This document shows, in pieces, positions 23,801 through 35,141 of a stretch of DNA of 64,000 nucleotides (the stretch's first letter is position 1; every line of letters begins with the position of its first letter). This DNA comes from Rhynchopus euleeides (lineage: Eukaryota > Euglenozoa > Diplonemea > Diplonemida > Diplonemidae), in assembly GCA_963210315.1 (NCBI GenBank), contig OY723264.1, forward strand, positions 186,001-250,000. Direction: 5' to 3'. The notes beneath the pieces were generated by a model. That model did not search any database. It saw only the letters and a list, made by a program, of their open reading frames with translations, and had not been told where the DNA came from. Both the position numbers and the translations under genes were made by a program.

Positions 23801-24702
23801 GGATCGGTTTTCATTCGATTTTTCTGACAGGATCAGTGACGCACGATGGCCGCCCCCCCCACCGGGTTGTGACGCTGCACTGCTCGGATTCGTTCCTATC
23901 GTTGGGCTGGGCTCGGGTGGCGTGGAGGCCTTGCTTTGAAACTCACTGCCAAGACCCCCGGGCGTGCGTGGGGTGCCCCCTGGTGCCTCACCTGCCCCAA
24001 CAGGCTCTCTAAATGACACCCCCCACACACACACATGAATCTACGATCGTCACAGCAGTGGTGACCACGCCAACAACTGCTCTTGGCATGAACCCCTCGC
24101 TGTGCATACCACGCGAATCTTATTCAGCAGATTTGCTGTGCAAAACGCACTGAGCAACCCCGGTGCTGATGCTCATCAGCCGATGCGATCTCACTGATCG
24201 ACGCGTCGAAATCGTCGAAGTCTAATCTGAATGCGTCTTGAGGGGCAGGACACAACTGGCAGGGCACGTCTCTCAGGACACGACACCACACAGCACAGCA
24301 CAGCACACACGGCACGCCACGGTGCATATATTGTAAGATTCCTGGCAGGGAAGGGGCAGGGCCACGTGCCACGTGAGGCCACAGCCCTGCAACACCCCCT
24401 TTATTTGCAATTCCCGACAACAGTGTCTGTCGTTGCAGCAAGACCAATACACTCTCTTAATGCCCGTTTCCGGACCTGCCATGCTATGGCATCCCCTCCG
24501 GGGCGGCTCCTCAGCAGGCACCCAACACCATGGGGGCTGATGGCACCTCAGACTCGTCGGAAGTGCCTCAGAAATGCCTTCAGGGAGTCGGAGGCAGGCG
24601 GTACTTTGGTGGGCTGGCGTCCTGCCCTTCACCCTTCACCCTTCACCCAGTCTGCGTGTGTCTGTGTGGGTCGCCCCGCAAACACCCCCGACAGCATCCG
24701 CC
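17887..24702. other. Long intergenic region without a supported gene
   Basis: Frames here are short and none shows a recognisable domain. The stretch has lower GC than the flanking genes, many runs of 9-13 C or G (for example near 20662, 22568, 23579 and 23692), and one inverted-repeat element (19488-20714). Nothing else is supported. Confidence 0.6.
19488..20714. mobile_element. Inverted-repeat (foldback/MITE-like) element, ~1.2 kb
   Basis: Positions 19488-19592 and 20606-20714 are inverted copies of ~105 bp. Both contain TTCGTTCATAAACACCCCC, then AGATTGGGCCTTTTAGCC, and end at CATTCACCACCCTCG. The ~1.0 kb between them has no coding frame. This suggests a non-autonomous DNA element or a foldback pair. 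No clear target-site duplication was seen. Confidence 0.6.
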
Positions 24703-25863
24703 CTACGGCTGCAGCCAAGGGGGCACCACGACAGACCCCATTGTGTACGTCGCGCGGCACCGGCTGCAGCAGAACTGGTTGAAAGTGTACCCTGTTTCGG
24801 TGAGGGGTGTGGGTGTGTGTGTGGCAGCGAACAGTGAGAGTGGTGTGCTCCTGCCGACCCCCCACCATCACCCATGCACGCAAAGCAGCATACCCTTGAA
24901 GCGGACTTTGCTGACGCACCCGCTGCACGCGACAATGCCGCAGGACCTGCAGTGGTGCCGGCGCCGCAGCACCCCCCACCGTGCCGGGCACATCATGCAT
25001 GTCGACGATGCACGCGAGTCCTTCACCCACGCGACACCCCCGCTGCCCGGCCCGAACAGCGCCTCCCAGACGTAGTTGAGCCCGCGCGGGGAGGACAGAT
25101 TGCTGGGGCTGTCCCCACCGGTCGACATGACGAACCTCCCTGTGGGTGTCCGCGACACCTGCTGCACCGCCTGCGAGGCAGGCGCCGGGGCAGACGCACG
25201 CCCCTGCGCGACGTACCTGCAGAGGCTGGTGTTCGGCACGGTCCGCTCTCCCCCCACAGGCAGGAGGCACTTGGGGCATGTCCCCTGCTTCCGCACCCAG
25301 GGGAACACACAGTGCGCGTGGAACTTATGTATGCAGGGCAGCGCGGTGATGGGCTTCGACCCGAAGGGCTCGAAGCAGATGAGGCACACCCTGCTGTCGT
25401 CATCATCGCATGCTGGGGACGGCTTCCCGCTGCCGTTGCTGCTGTTGCTGTTCCGCGCCGTGGAACGCGGGCCAGTCCATGTGAAGACGGGCAGCCTGCG
25501 CAGGGCGGACTCCCCACCCTTGGTGAACGCAGGCGGTGCAGACGTCGACCTCTCCCTGGGTGACGTGGGGGGCGACGTGTAGGGCGAGGCGATGGGCGAC
25601 GCACCGTCCACCTCATGCAGGAAGGGGCACTGCGACCCACGCGGGCACCGCCCCGAGGCAAAGAACACCGTGCAGGGCGTGAGGGCGTCTGGGTTGTTGT
25701 CGGGTGTCCGTGGTGTGTCGGGGGCGCCACCACCACCAGCATGCCTGCTGCTGGAGCTGGTCGGCGTCGCTACCGCAGCGCTGGCAGCCAGCCGCATCTG
25801 TGCGTCGCTCGCACTCGTCTCCGCTCGGACCCTGCCATGTGGATGTGCAGATAGCTGAGGCAT
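24703..25863 (-). CDS. CCCH + RING-H2 + FYVE zinc-binding protein (two exons)
   Basis: Exon 1 is 25863-24894 and exon 2 is 24791-24703, about 352 residues. In order: a CCCH finger (C64-x8-C73-x5-C79-x3-H83), a Ser/Pro-rich linker, a RING-H2 (C160, C163, C177, H179, H182, C185, C196, C199) and a FYVE domain (WVKD at 279, C289/C292, RRHHCRSCG at 301-309, C313/C316). The final FYVE zinc ligands lie in exon 2 (FCCSRC), which is why the intron is needed; without it the frame stops just after exon 1. FYVE binds PI3P on endosomes and RING-H2 is typical of ubiquitin E3 ligases, so a membrane-directed E3 is a reasonable inference; CCCH often binds RNA. The start at 25863 follows a pyrimidine-rich tract; an upstream in-frame ATG at 25938 is possible. 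Confidence 0.85.
24792..24893 (-). other. Spliceosomal intron in the FYVE gene (102 nt)
   Basis: The donor is AAGG|GTATGC and the acceptor GAAACAG|GGTAC. Splicing is phase 1 and restores the last cysteine pair of the FYVE domain. Confidence 0.8.
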
Positions 25864-26235
25864 GCCCCACAGGCAGGGGGGAGGGAGGTGGGGCTGGGAG
25901 GGTGTGTAGAAGGGGAGGGGGTCCCACCCCACACGCACACACCGGGCTTGCCTGTGCAGCAGGGGTGTGTGTGTGTTGTAGACAGGCGGGTGGTGCCATC
26001 ATCATCAGAGCTCGATAAACTTGGCTGGAGGGGCTGGGGGGGAGGTGGGGGTGTGGGTGGGGAAGGGGAGGGGCCTGCTGCGGCTGTATTTTTACACCAT
26101 TATTGTGTTGGCCCCCCCGGGGAAGGGGGTGGTGGGCAGGCCTGTCGCTAACTTTTCGATTTTGCAGATTTGGTGGGTTGACGCTCCTGTTTTGGGGGGG
26201 GATCAGGGGGGAAAACACTAGGGGTCAATTTTTCT

Positions 26236-26255
26236 CGCGCGCGCTTCGCGCGCGC
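26236..26255. repeat. CGCGCG hairpin, copy 1
   Basis: CGCGCGCG-ctt-CGCGCGCG palindrome preceded by a short T tract. Related hairpins lie at 31348-31372 and 49002-49024. Confidence 0.7.
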
Positions 26256-26349
26256 TCGTGTTGTTCCCAAATTTTCCCATCGGTGGACCACTAGGTGGGC
26301 ACGGTGTGAGGCGCTGGGTTCCTTCCGTGGTTCCTCTCCCGCTCGCGCC

Positions 26350-26637
26350 GTCGGGTGCCGGAGGAAACCAAAAAAATGGCTTTCGGGACCATGATTTCGA
26401 CGCTGCCCCCTGATATGCCACGGCCGTCAAAGCGCAAGGACTTGGTTACTAGACGGGCACGCGAGATGGGGGGTCTGGGGGGCAGAGCCCCCCAGCCGCC
26501 GGAGGCCACGGTAGTGAACATCTGTTCATTGTGGGCGTACAGATTCTGTGTGAGTTGGCTGCGCCCCCTGAGGCGACTGGGAGAGGCGCGTCGGTTCCCG
26601 GCAGCCGCCGGAGGCCACGGTAGTGAGCATCTGTTCC
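26350..26637 (+). repeat. Dispersed GGCCTCCGGCGGCTGGGG family, copies 1 and 2
   Basis: 26350-26531 carries the ~180-bp version: a CCGGAGGAAA start, TTTCGGGACC, CAAGGACTTGGTTAC, then the GC hairpin core and GCCACGGTAGTGAACATCTG. A shorter copy follows at about 26598-26637. The reverse-oriented relative is at 28815-28993, with further core copies at 48487-48560 and 48647-48718. Confidence 0.7.
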
Positions 26638-26660
26638 TGCAAAACCATACTCTCTTCGAC

Positions 26661-26922
26661 GTCGACCCAGTGAAAGTGGGTTGACGCTTGGTCGACGCTT
26701 GGTGAGCGTCGACCCAGTGTAACCGGGTCAACGCTAGGTTAGCGTCGACCCAGTGCAATAAATGGGTTGACGCTTGGTCCAGGCTTGAATGGCAACCCAG
26801 TTCCACTGGGTCGACGCTCCAAGCCTCGACCAAGCGTCAACCCAGTCCACTGGGTCGACGCTGGGTCGACGCTTTTTTATGGGGGGGGAAACCTCAAATC
26901 ACTGGGTCGACGGTCGACGCTT
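26661..26922. repeat. Palindromic GTCGACCCAGTG / CACTGGGTCGACGC cluster
   Basis: In about 260 bp the word GTCGACCCAGT and its complement ACTGGGTCGAC, with variants such as AAGCGTCAACCCA, recur about ten times in both orientations. They can fold into many alternative hairpins. There is no coding frame. Confidence 0.75.
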
Positions 26923-28814
26923 AGCGACATGCCTGGGTGGTGGGTGGGGGAGGGCGGGGGGGATGGTTTCTTTTCATTCACGGCAGAGGAAGGGGGTGGG
27001 GTGCCAGGCCCTGGCTCCCCCGGGGAGGTGGGTCACTGGCAGGCCCATGCCTGTGCATGGTGAATGCGGCAGTGACACACCTGCAACCGCTTGGGGGATC
27101 CCCAGTGGGGGTCTTGTAGTATAGTTTGGCCTTGAAACGATGCGGCAGTTTGGACGCTTTGAACAGTTTTTTGACCGATTGTATCCCATCATGGCCTTCT
27201 TCCAGCATATTGGCAAACCCGCTGTGGTGGGTGTTATCTCAAAAGGTCGGACAAACCCCACCGGAAGTGGGCGGAGGGAACTTCAATCAAAAGACCTCAG
27301 AGCCCTTCATGTAGCCAGGATGCCTTCGTGATGCAGAGCGACTCTCAGAGCGACGCCCTAATTTTTTTTGGCGGCTCGATCTTCTCCACTGTGTTGCGTG
27401 ATTTGTAGAGAAGCGTCAACGCGACAAAAAGGCAGTGGTGTCAGAGCGATTTGACTGTAGCTGGGATGTAAAGGTCGCTTTTTTGGATCTACACCCCACC
27501 ATCCCACCGGCCTGACGTGCGATACGGCATCGTGACATGCTGCCGTGATTTTTCCCCCTTTCTTTTGCCAAGGCCGTTATCCCCGTTACCCCCCCCCCCT
27601 TTCCAGAAGCCTTTTTGTCACACCACGCGATTTCAATCCACCACGTGCCGTGGTCAGGACACAGCCCGGCGGGACCGCTGCCAGCCCACATCCAATTGTC
27701 ACTATTGACGAGAATCGCAAGGCCAGAGGGGGGTGGGGGTGGGGGTGGGGATGGAGGTGTGTGGCATGTTTCCACCAGAAGACACAGTGGCGTGAGAACA
27801 GAGAGACGAGATGAACCTTCGGGGGTGGGCTGGGGGGGGGGGGGGGGGCTGGGGTGGGGGGTGGGTAACGGGCAGAGCCCGTCGCCAGAAGCTAGAGAAT
27901 CTACTAAAGAAAAAAAACATGGATGAAAACAGACTTCAATTCGATCAAAAGAAAAGAAAAGGTCTGTGGGGGGCGGGGGCGGGGGGGGGTGGGGTGACGT
28001 TCATCTCTGTTTCCCTCCTAATGATGAAGGCGCGGCTGTTGTTTTGGTTATCTCTGTTGGGGACAGGGGGGGGGGGGGGGGAACACGCCCATCCGAGGAA
28101 GCGAGGGGGAGGGGAGAATGAGGAGTCCTTGTTCTCAAAGAGACTGCAATCGACAGACACACACAGGAGTTTGGTCGAATGGGGGTATGCGGCAGAATCG
28201 ATGGAACTACACAGAATATGCAAACTGTGGAAGGAGCCCCTTCTCCTGGCGATATCAGTAGCTTTCCCATGGCTATTCCAGACAGTGGCGCATACAATGT
28301 CACCCGAAGGATTGGACTCACGTATCATTGACTATTCATTTGTTATTATTTCGGCTGCGCTAACTGCCTTCAAGCCTTGTCGCTCAGCAATCAGGGCGGG
28401 CGATGTGTCGAAAAAAAACACTTGATTGACGTTAGGACTGGCTGCCAGATGGTCTCTGCACGACCTGAGTCGGTTCACCCATGCTGGGCTTCCCAGCCTA
28501 ACACCACCCTGTGGAGTGCGTGCTGACACTGGGTCTGGGTCTGGGGGTGTGTTGGGGGGGTGGGTGGGGGTAAAGAATCTAAAAAATAAAAAAGACACGT
28601 TTCGCCAGGCTTGCTCCTAACATGGAATACGGAATACACTCTCCGAAATTTCCCGATTTTTTTCTAAGGATTTTTAGGAGGGGAAGTTTATTTTTTTTCT
28701 AAGGATTTTCCAGGGAAACTAGGAGACCGAGGGGGGATGAGGATGAGTCCTCCAGACACCCGCCCCTCTTCTGTTTCTTCCCGGCAGCCAAAAAACTGGT
28801 GTTCTTTCCAGCCA

Positions 28815-28993
28815 AGACCCAGATGTTCACTACCGTGGCCTCCGGTGGCTGGGGGGCTCTGCCCCCCAGACCCCCCTGTGGCTTGTGCCTGTCTTGTCAC
28901 CAAGTCCTTACGCGTATGCCACTATGGCATGTCAAGAAGGGGTGTCGTTGGAAAGAACGGTCCCGAAACCCATTCTTTGCTTTCATCCGGCAG
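28815..28993 (-). repeat. Dispersed GGCCTCCGGCGGCTGGGG family, copy 3
   Basis: Reverse complement relative of 26350-26531, sharing the outer blocks (TTTCGGGACC, AAGGACTTGGT) as well as the GC core. Confidence 0.7.
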
Positions 28994-31347
28994 CTGATGA
29001 GGGCAGGATCACTGGCTACAGGAGAGATGAGCCGTGGACGCCGGATACCCGATCTAGCGAACCAGTGGGAACAGTCAGATGGCGCCGGCCCGAGAGAAGG
29101 TCATCAGGCCGCGCAGCGCCTCATGCTGTTGAGGCAACCATCGCATGCATCGGTCGACGCGCCTTACAGCACAATGAAAACAAGGCGGTCATTGCCGACA
29201 TATTGTTTGGCCGAGGATGGCGAGCTACCGGACCTGGGGCTGCCAGTGGTGGTCTCCATCGAGGAGGCCTTCACCATGCGGTTCCGGTTGCGGCAGTCGT
29301 GCCGAAACGAGCACCCATGAGTGATTTGTGACAGACATTTCCAAGGCAGTGCACTGCGTGAGGTTGTGGGACTGGCACAGGGAACTGCTGGGTCCGAAAT
29401 CCAAGGCAAAAATCCTTAGAAAAAAGCAGGAATACATTTCCGGGATTTTGGCTATTTTTCAAGGAATACGGAGCAAGCCTGCGTTTCGCACTCTCAGGGG
29501 GGATGGGGGCAAAGGGGTGTTCAACAAAGAGAGAGAGAGAGAGGGGGGTGGACAAGACAAAGTCGGCACTGCGCTTTGCTCTCTGCTCAGGGGGCCTTCG
29601 CCGTCGGATAAAATAGGCGAAGTCCGGCGGGATCCTCCTAGAAGTTAGAAGCTTCCTAACGAGAAATGGGGGGAACTGCGCCAAAAAGCGCCTATTTTTG
29701 CACCGTAGCGAAAACCCCCTCGGCTGTTTATACTTCCTTTTTTTTGCGTTGGCGTTTGCAGCACACAGGTGATTGTTTCTGGAGAAGTGCAGAACGCACT
29801 GCCCCCCTCTTGTGGCAAGTTCTACACTGCCTGCTGGAGGCCTGGTGTCGTGAGTTCCGGACAAAGGCTCGGAATATCACGTGACACGTTCCGACTCACT
29901 TGAAGAAGTCTGCTGACAAAAACACACATACGTGGGGGGTGCACGACACACTCGGCGATACCTGACACTCTTATATCACTCAAACATCTAGCAAAGCCGT
30001 GCGTTAAAACAGAGAAAAATCTTACTAGAAACACAACAGGCCCTTGCTCGGCAGTTCATTTGACATGCAAAAAATAAAGGGGGGGTGGAAATGCTGGACC
30101 ATCGAGAGGCCGTGCCAGGGGTGCCATGGGCGGGGTGCGACGGGGCTGAAGAGCAGCCCATCCACAGCACCTTGGTGAACAGGGCGGGTGATGGGCACGG
30201 TTTGGCGTGAAGGTTGCGAATGGGGCGAAGATTGGATGCTCCAGCGGCAGCCCTGAGGGGCGCAGTGTGGGTGTGGGGGACCAGAAGACAGCATGGCCAC
30301 CGAGAAGATTCTAGCATGCCCTTGTGTCACCGAGGACCATGATGCGGCAGCGCACCCCCACACGCAGACTCTCTGGAACCTTCTCATGCGTGCTGAAAAA
30401 ACACACAGACAGCAAAAAAGATGAAGGAGATCTACATTCAGATGGTGTGCCTCCGGGCGCAACACAACCCGCCCTGCGATCCACCTGGCCTGTGTGGTTC
30501 GCCCGCCTTCGTGGGGAAAAAGCCCAGCCGCACCTGGCCCATAACGCTGGACACGACGCCTCCCCTGTACCCAGCTTGCCACCCCGGCGACAACACAATT
30601 GCGTTTTTTTTGGTTCACCCATTGACGCACTGCGCCTGTGATTTTTTTATTTGGGTGTAGACAAATCACGAGCTACGCTCAATCTGCCCTATTGACACCC
30701 CGGTTTTATATGTTGGCATCGAACATCACAAGCTCCGTGGGTCTGTCCCATTTGACCCCCGTTTCCTGCAAGCAGGATTGATGGCGAGGGGACGAGTGAA
30801 TACAGACGAGGATCGTCTGAGAGATATGGGGATATCGGCGACAGACCAGCCTGAGCAGGTTGGGTGTGCCTCAAGAGAACACGGCGCAGGCCCTCCCCAG
30901 AGCTTGACACGATGACCCCCCATCCCCTAGGCCGTGTGTGTCTGAAAAGACGAGAAGCGGGAAAAACAAAAGCAAGAAGACAAACACACATGTATACCCA
31001 CCCACCCCCTCACCCTGACTCCGACGTGCTGATAACCTACTCCGTTGTGGGAATTTCCGTTTTGTGGTGTTTAAGAACATCACAGTATCCCACCCGCATG
31101 CACCGCGGGCGCACCGGATACACCATGAACCCTTGAGGGCTGTTTGACAGATACACTGCCTTGTTGATAGAGCTGGGTGCGGTGCAGGCCACACTATGTT
31201 TTCTATGATTATGCAGGGCATTTCCGCAGCAACAGCTGCAGCGAGTGCGATGCTCCGCGTAACTTTTTTTTGTGGCAAACCACTACAGGGTATAAGATAG
31301 ACTTTTTTTCTGGCGCCGTTTTCCGGTTTTTCTGGTTTTGAAATTTT

Positions 31348-31372
31348 TCGCGCGCGCCTTCGGCGCGCGCGA
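31348..31372. repeat. CGCGCG hairpin, copy 2 (perfect 11-bp stem)
   Basis: TCGCGCGCGCC-TTC-GGCGCGCGCGA. As RNA the centre would be a C(UUCG)G tetraloop. It is preceded by a five-T tract. Confidence 0.75.
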
Positions 31373-31590
31373 CCCGCGCAAACCCTCTCAGAATCACACC
31401 CAACACGGCTGGACCAGGCTCTGCCGAACAGCAGTGGCGTGTTGCTCCACGCAGCTCCCCGAAGGGACGGAACTGAGCTTTCAATGCGTCCACGTACTGA
31501 CGGAGCGCGGCTTCGCATCACCTCCCGCATCAGGACAAACCCCCCTGAGGGTGCTGCTCTGCTGGTACGCCTCACGAAGGGCAACTACCT

Positions 31591-31986
31591 TCATGGTCGA
31601 GCTTGTTGCATGACCACCCCCTTGAGGCAGTCAGTCAGACGATGCGCACAACGTGCGCTCATGCGAACACCAGCGGGTGTCTCCAACACTGCACAAATCG
31701 CGGTCCCGCCAGAACCCGAATCCGTCGATCCTCTCCAAAGCGGACATGCACTCCCGAAAACATCGGAGTTTGCATGTGTCATCCCCAGCAAGGCAAACGT
31801 GCTCGAGACAAGGTCGTAGCTTGCGTGGATGACAGGGTGGTCCTTGGCAGTGTGCACCGCAACGAGATTGAGTGCATGCGCTCGGCAAGCCGCCCAGAAG
31901 GAGTACGGTGCGGTCGGAATGATCAAGCTACCGGAGTATCTCGAAACTTCAAACAGAGAAGACCTGCATGACGAGGACATCACCAC
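31591..31986 (-). pseudogene. Possible hAT-type transposase fragment
   Basis: A 131-codon minus-strand frame contains AACRAHALNLVAVHTAKDH followed by a hydrophobic stretch. This resembles the C-x-(A/S)-H-x-LNL(V/A) block of hAT-superfamily transposases. No dimerisation domain or catalytic triad can be seen. If real it is an isolated decayed fragment, and chance similarity remains possible. Confidence 0.3.
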
Positions 31987-32840
31987 CCACCGGGTCCCGC
32001 TGGGCTCCTTTTCTCCGCGTCTCTGCTTTCTTTTGACTGTTTGAGCTCCGTGCGGATCACGATGGGGTCACTTTCCATATTTTTTTGGCTAATGGTCCCA
32101 CTGGTTGACTGTCACAAAGGTTCCCCAAAAACCGGCGAAAATCCGATCGGCTTTTTTTTTTCCCCAGAAAACCGGAAACCGGGAAACCCTGGTTTTGAAA
32201 ACCGGAAAACCAGACCTATCTTATCCCCTGAACCACTACCACCACCACCCCTCCCCGCCAGAGAAGGGGGGGGGGTCACTGTTGCCAAAAGGCATCGGGC
32301 ACTTCCTGGCCTGTGCCGCGGGCTGGGCTGTTTGATTGATTCACCCCGTGTCCCAAATAGCCCCAGCACCTAACTTGGCGTGGCGTATGTGCTGTTTTAC
32401 AAGCGCCAAAAGGCGCAGATATTGTATTTTGGTGCGGACAATCCAGAACGCTGTGTGAGCTGGGCTACTGCACAGGCCAAAAGAAGACGTCTCACTGTTA
32501 GACGTGAGCATTCCACGCGCCCCCCCCCCCCTCTTTTGTGAAAAATCTGAATAATCATCCCTGCCCCTCCCAACCCCCGACCGATAGAATCCCCCCCCCT
32601 CCCCCACCAATTCCTCCAATCTTCCCATCCCTTCCCTTTCCATTCCTTTTCTGTTCTTTCGACGGTTCCACCGTGTCTCTTCATCTACTTCACTCGCGGC
32701 AATTTTTTTTGTGACTTGCTTTGACGCTTCCTCACACACTGCCACAACCCCTTCACCCTCTCTCGCCAGATGAAAGAGGATCACATCCTGACACGGTGGA
32801 CACAGAGTGGGTCGTGTGCGGAATCACGGTTGGGCAAAAA

Positions 32841-32879
32841 AATGAAGTACAGAAACTGCAGCTTGTAGTTACGTTGTGG
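32841..32879 (-). ncRNA. Spliced-leader-like segment
   Basis: Read on the minus strand, 32864-32841 (AAGCTGCAGTTTCTGTACTT plus CATT) matches 22 of 24 bases of the 3' part of the diplonemid spliced-leader exon as I recall it, and shares CAGTTTCTGTACT with the kinetoplastid leader. The 5' part (32879-32865) is more diverged. After the exon-like part comes a T run (CATTTTTTTG), not the GT expected in a functional SL RNA gene. It is probably an SL pseudogene or an SL carried in by a retrocopied mRNA. Confidence 0.5.
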
Positions 32880-33977
32880 GGTATTGGGGGGAGGGGGGTG
32901 TGGGGGGGGAGAACGAAAAGCGACCAGCCCATCCCATTTGGTTCGGCGATTGCTCACATGGCACGCGCCGGTTTTGATCGTGCGCACAATAAAGCCACGG
33001 AAGAGATACGCCGTGTTGCTGTGGCATTTCACCACACGGGTGTGCACGGCATGTGCAAGAAATGGCAATCCCACAAAAGGAACAAAATGCCTGAGCTGAA
33101 GACGGGGCTAAAAAGCCCGCATATGGTTTGCAGCGAAAGCTACACCGTCCACAGGGGGGTGGGATAATAAGAATGGGAAGAAGGCAACAGGCTTTTGATT
33201 GGTACATTTCACCTTTGATTTGAGAGAACAACCACCGAAACGTTGCCGAAGGAATCCAGCCGGATCGAGAGAAGACTCCCACCAGCACCGGAGAACAAAA
33301 CTGGCATGCATCGGGAGGACGTTGATCTCATCGAAATACGAGAGGACATGCACCAAGAAACGCAGTTTGATGGGGGAGGGCGGGGAGGAGGGCTTGGCTG
33401 GAGCACCGCTCAGCGAAACCCCTCGCCCCAACAACTAACAAACGCGAACAACATTCTGGGGTAGGTTTTGGTGACAGCGAGAGAGAGAGAGAGAGAGACG
33501 GGTGGGGGGGATTTCTAAACAGGGCAGCACGCATGCACATTGACAACAGTTTTTTTGTGACAGTGTTTTGAACGGTGGTTTCGTTGGCCCTTGCATTGAC
33601 TTGCCCTTGCACGGCGTGTTTGTATATTGTTGCAGCTGATTCACCCTGCTGCTTGTGTGGGTCAGCCACGTCGACCATTTGGTTTTTTTTGGAGCAGTGC
33701 AGAACGGCGCCAGCACATCGCCTCGCTCCCGCTCCCTACACTGGTGTGGAAGCGCCAACACAACAAACACAACGGCGAGGTATGTCAGAGCTTGTAGCTG
33801 GGTGGGCGGGGGGGGGGGGGGGGTAAAGGTCGCTTTCGTTGGAAAAAATTGAACACGGGTTACTGGGTTACTTACACTTGAACAAAATGACAACACAGCA
33901 TTGTGGCGAGGCCAAGCTGGAACAGCCAGAACCACCACAACCACCACCCTTGGATTACGGTCGGCAGGGGCAAGTGA

Positions 33978-35141
33978 TCACTCCTCGAGGATCGCTGAGG
34001 CGATGGACGATGCGAGAGAGTCGTTCGGGTCGAAGTCCTGTATAGACGATGGGTGTGTGTGAGGGAGCACAAGATAGCTACGACTGGCACACAGAAGTGG
34101 GGCAGGGTCGTCGGAAGCACCCTAGCGTCATGCATGCTAACATACCAGCGAGGACTTCAGAGGGGTGCTTTGCCCGGTGTGGTCGCTGTACCTATCCGGC
34201 ACACGGGCAGAAGAAGAGTTGCTGTTGGGCGAGGCGGAGGTGTCCTTCGGTGTGCGTGACCACGGGTCCCAGGCCGGTGCTGCCCCAGGCTCCATGCTGA
34301 CGAGGCCAGGCATGCTGGGGGCCCAGTGCTGCTGGCGCTTCTTCAGCCGGGCAGCGGCAAGGGCGGCGTCGTTCCTGTACTGCTCCTTCGCAGTCGGCAG
34401 GTTCGCGTCGTAGAGCGGCGGAGGGGGTGGCGCCGTGTCAGCGGGTGGCTGCACCATATACACCGGCTGTGGTGCGGCCTCCGACTCCGCAGTGACGAGT
34501 GCTGCGCGTGTGAGGGAGGAAGCCAGCGGGGCGAGCACCGTCGGGTTGGTGCGGATCATCTCCATCATCACCTGCGCAGCGCTGCGCGGCGACAGTGCTG
34601 CCACGCGCTCCATGCCCCGCATCAGCTGCCGCATCTCGTGCTGGAGCTGTGCGTGCTGTGCGGAGCGCTGAATGTAAGCGGGGTGGGCGGTGCGCCCTGG
34701 GTGCATGTGCCGTGGGGGCGTGTGGTCGGGTGCGTAGTGTGCCTGCACATGGGTCGGCGTCAAAGGTTCCCGCCGCTCCTGCGGCTGCTGTGGTGGCTGT
34801 GGCGGCTGGGGAGGTTGGGGCGGCTGAGGCGGCTGCTGCTGCTGCGATCTGCGCACAGTGTTGCAAAGCGACTGGTGCACCTGCCAGTGCTCGTTCTGAC
34901 ACTTCGAGTCACAGTATGCCACCAGGAGGCAGGGGCACTTGCGCAGGGACAGGACCTGCTTGTTGCAGCAGCTGCACCGCTCGCCCCGCTGCGTGGTGGT
35001 GTCGGAGTCGGCGCAGGACTCCTGCACATCAAGCGCTTCGGCCACAGACTTCATGCTCTCAGCGCCTGTCGACGGCGCAAGAGACACATCCCCCCCGCAC
35101 GATGACACGTCCAGAGTCGCGGTGTCCACCTCGGAACTCAT
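33978..35141 (-). CDS. MYND zinc-finger protein (two exons)
   Basis: Exon 1 is 35141-34146 and exon 2 is 34037-33978, about 351 residues. A MYND finger occupies residues 56-93 (C56, C58/C59, paired Cys at 69/71, C77-x3-C81, H89, C93). A Gln/Pro-rich tract follows (Q and PPQ repeats, residues ~100-125), then a mostly helical, Ala/Arg-rich second half. MYND fingers bind proline-rich partners in transcriptional or scaffold complexes; no SET domain is present. Reading through the first exon gives a stop three codons past a GTATGT donor. Exon 2 adds an acidic tail (DFDPNDSL... ending LEE). The chosen ATG lies 25 nt downstream of a strong pyrimidine tract ending in CAG (acceptor at 35166), suitable for trans- or cis-splicing. 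Confidence 0.8.
34038..34145 (-). other. Spliceosomal intron in the MYND gene (108 nt)
   Basis: The donor is CGCTG|GTATGT and the acceptor CTATACAG|GACTTC, phase 0. It opens a 20-codon terminal exon ending in TGA at 33978. Confidence 0.8.

Larger units (their letters stand above)
25864..33977. other. Intergenic region rich in repeats and homopolymers
   Basis: No confident gene. It holds two CG hairpins, two partial copies and one inverted copy of the GGCCTCCGGCGGCTGGGG repeat family, a GTCGACCCAGTG palindrome cluster, a possible transposase fragment (31591-31986), a spliced-leader-like segment (32841-32879) and many G or C runs (for example 27833-27847 and 28069-28081). Pyrimidine tracts ending in AG on the minus strand at about 30395 and 30260 could mark small exons, but I could not build a gene from them. 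Confidence 0.55.

Noticed and set aside
30025-30669. 214-codon minus-strand frame with two good pyrimidine-AG acceptors
   Set aside because: No domain is visible and I could not choose between the three frames after splicing. A small multi-exon gene remains possible.
32341-32784. 147-codon frame downstream of the SL-like segment
   Set aside because: It is charged and low-complexity, with no ATG and no recognisable family; not enough to call a retrocopied gene.
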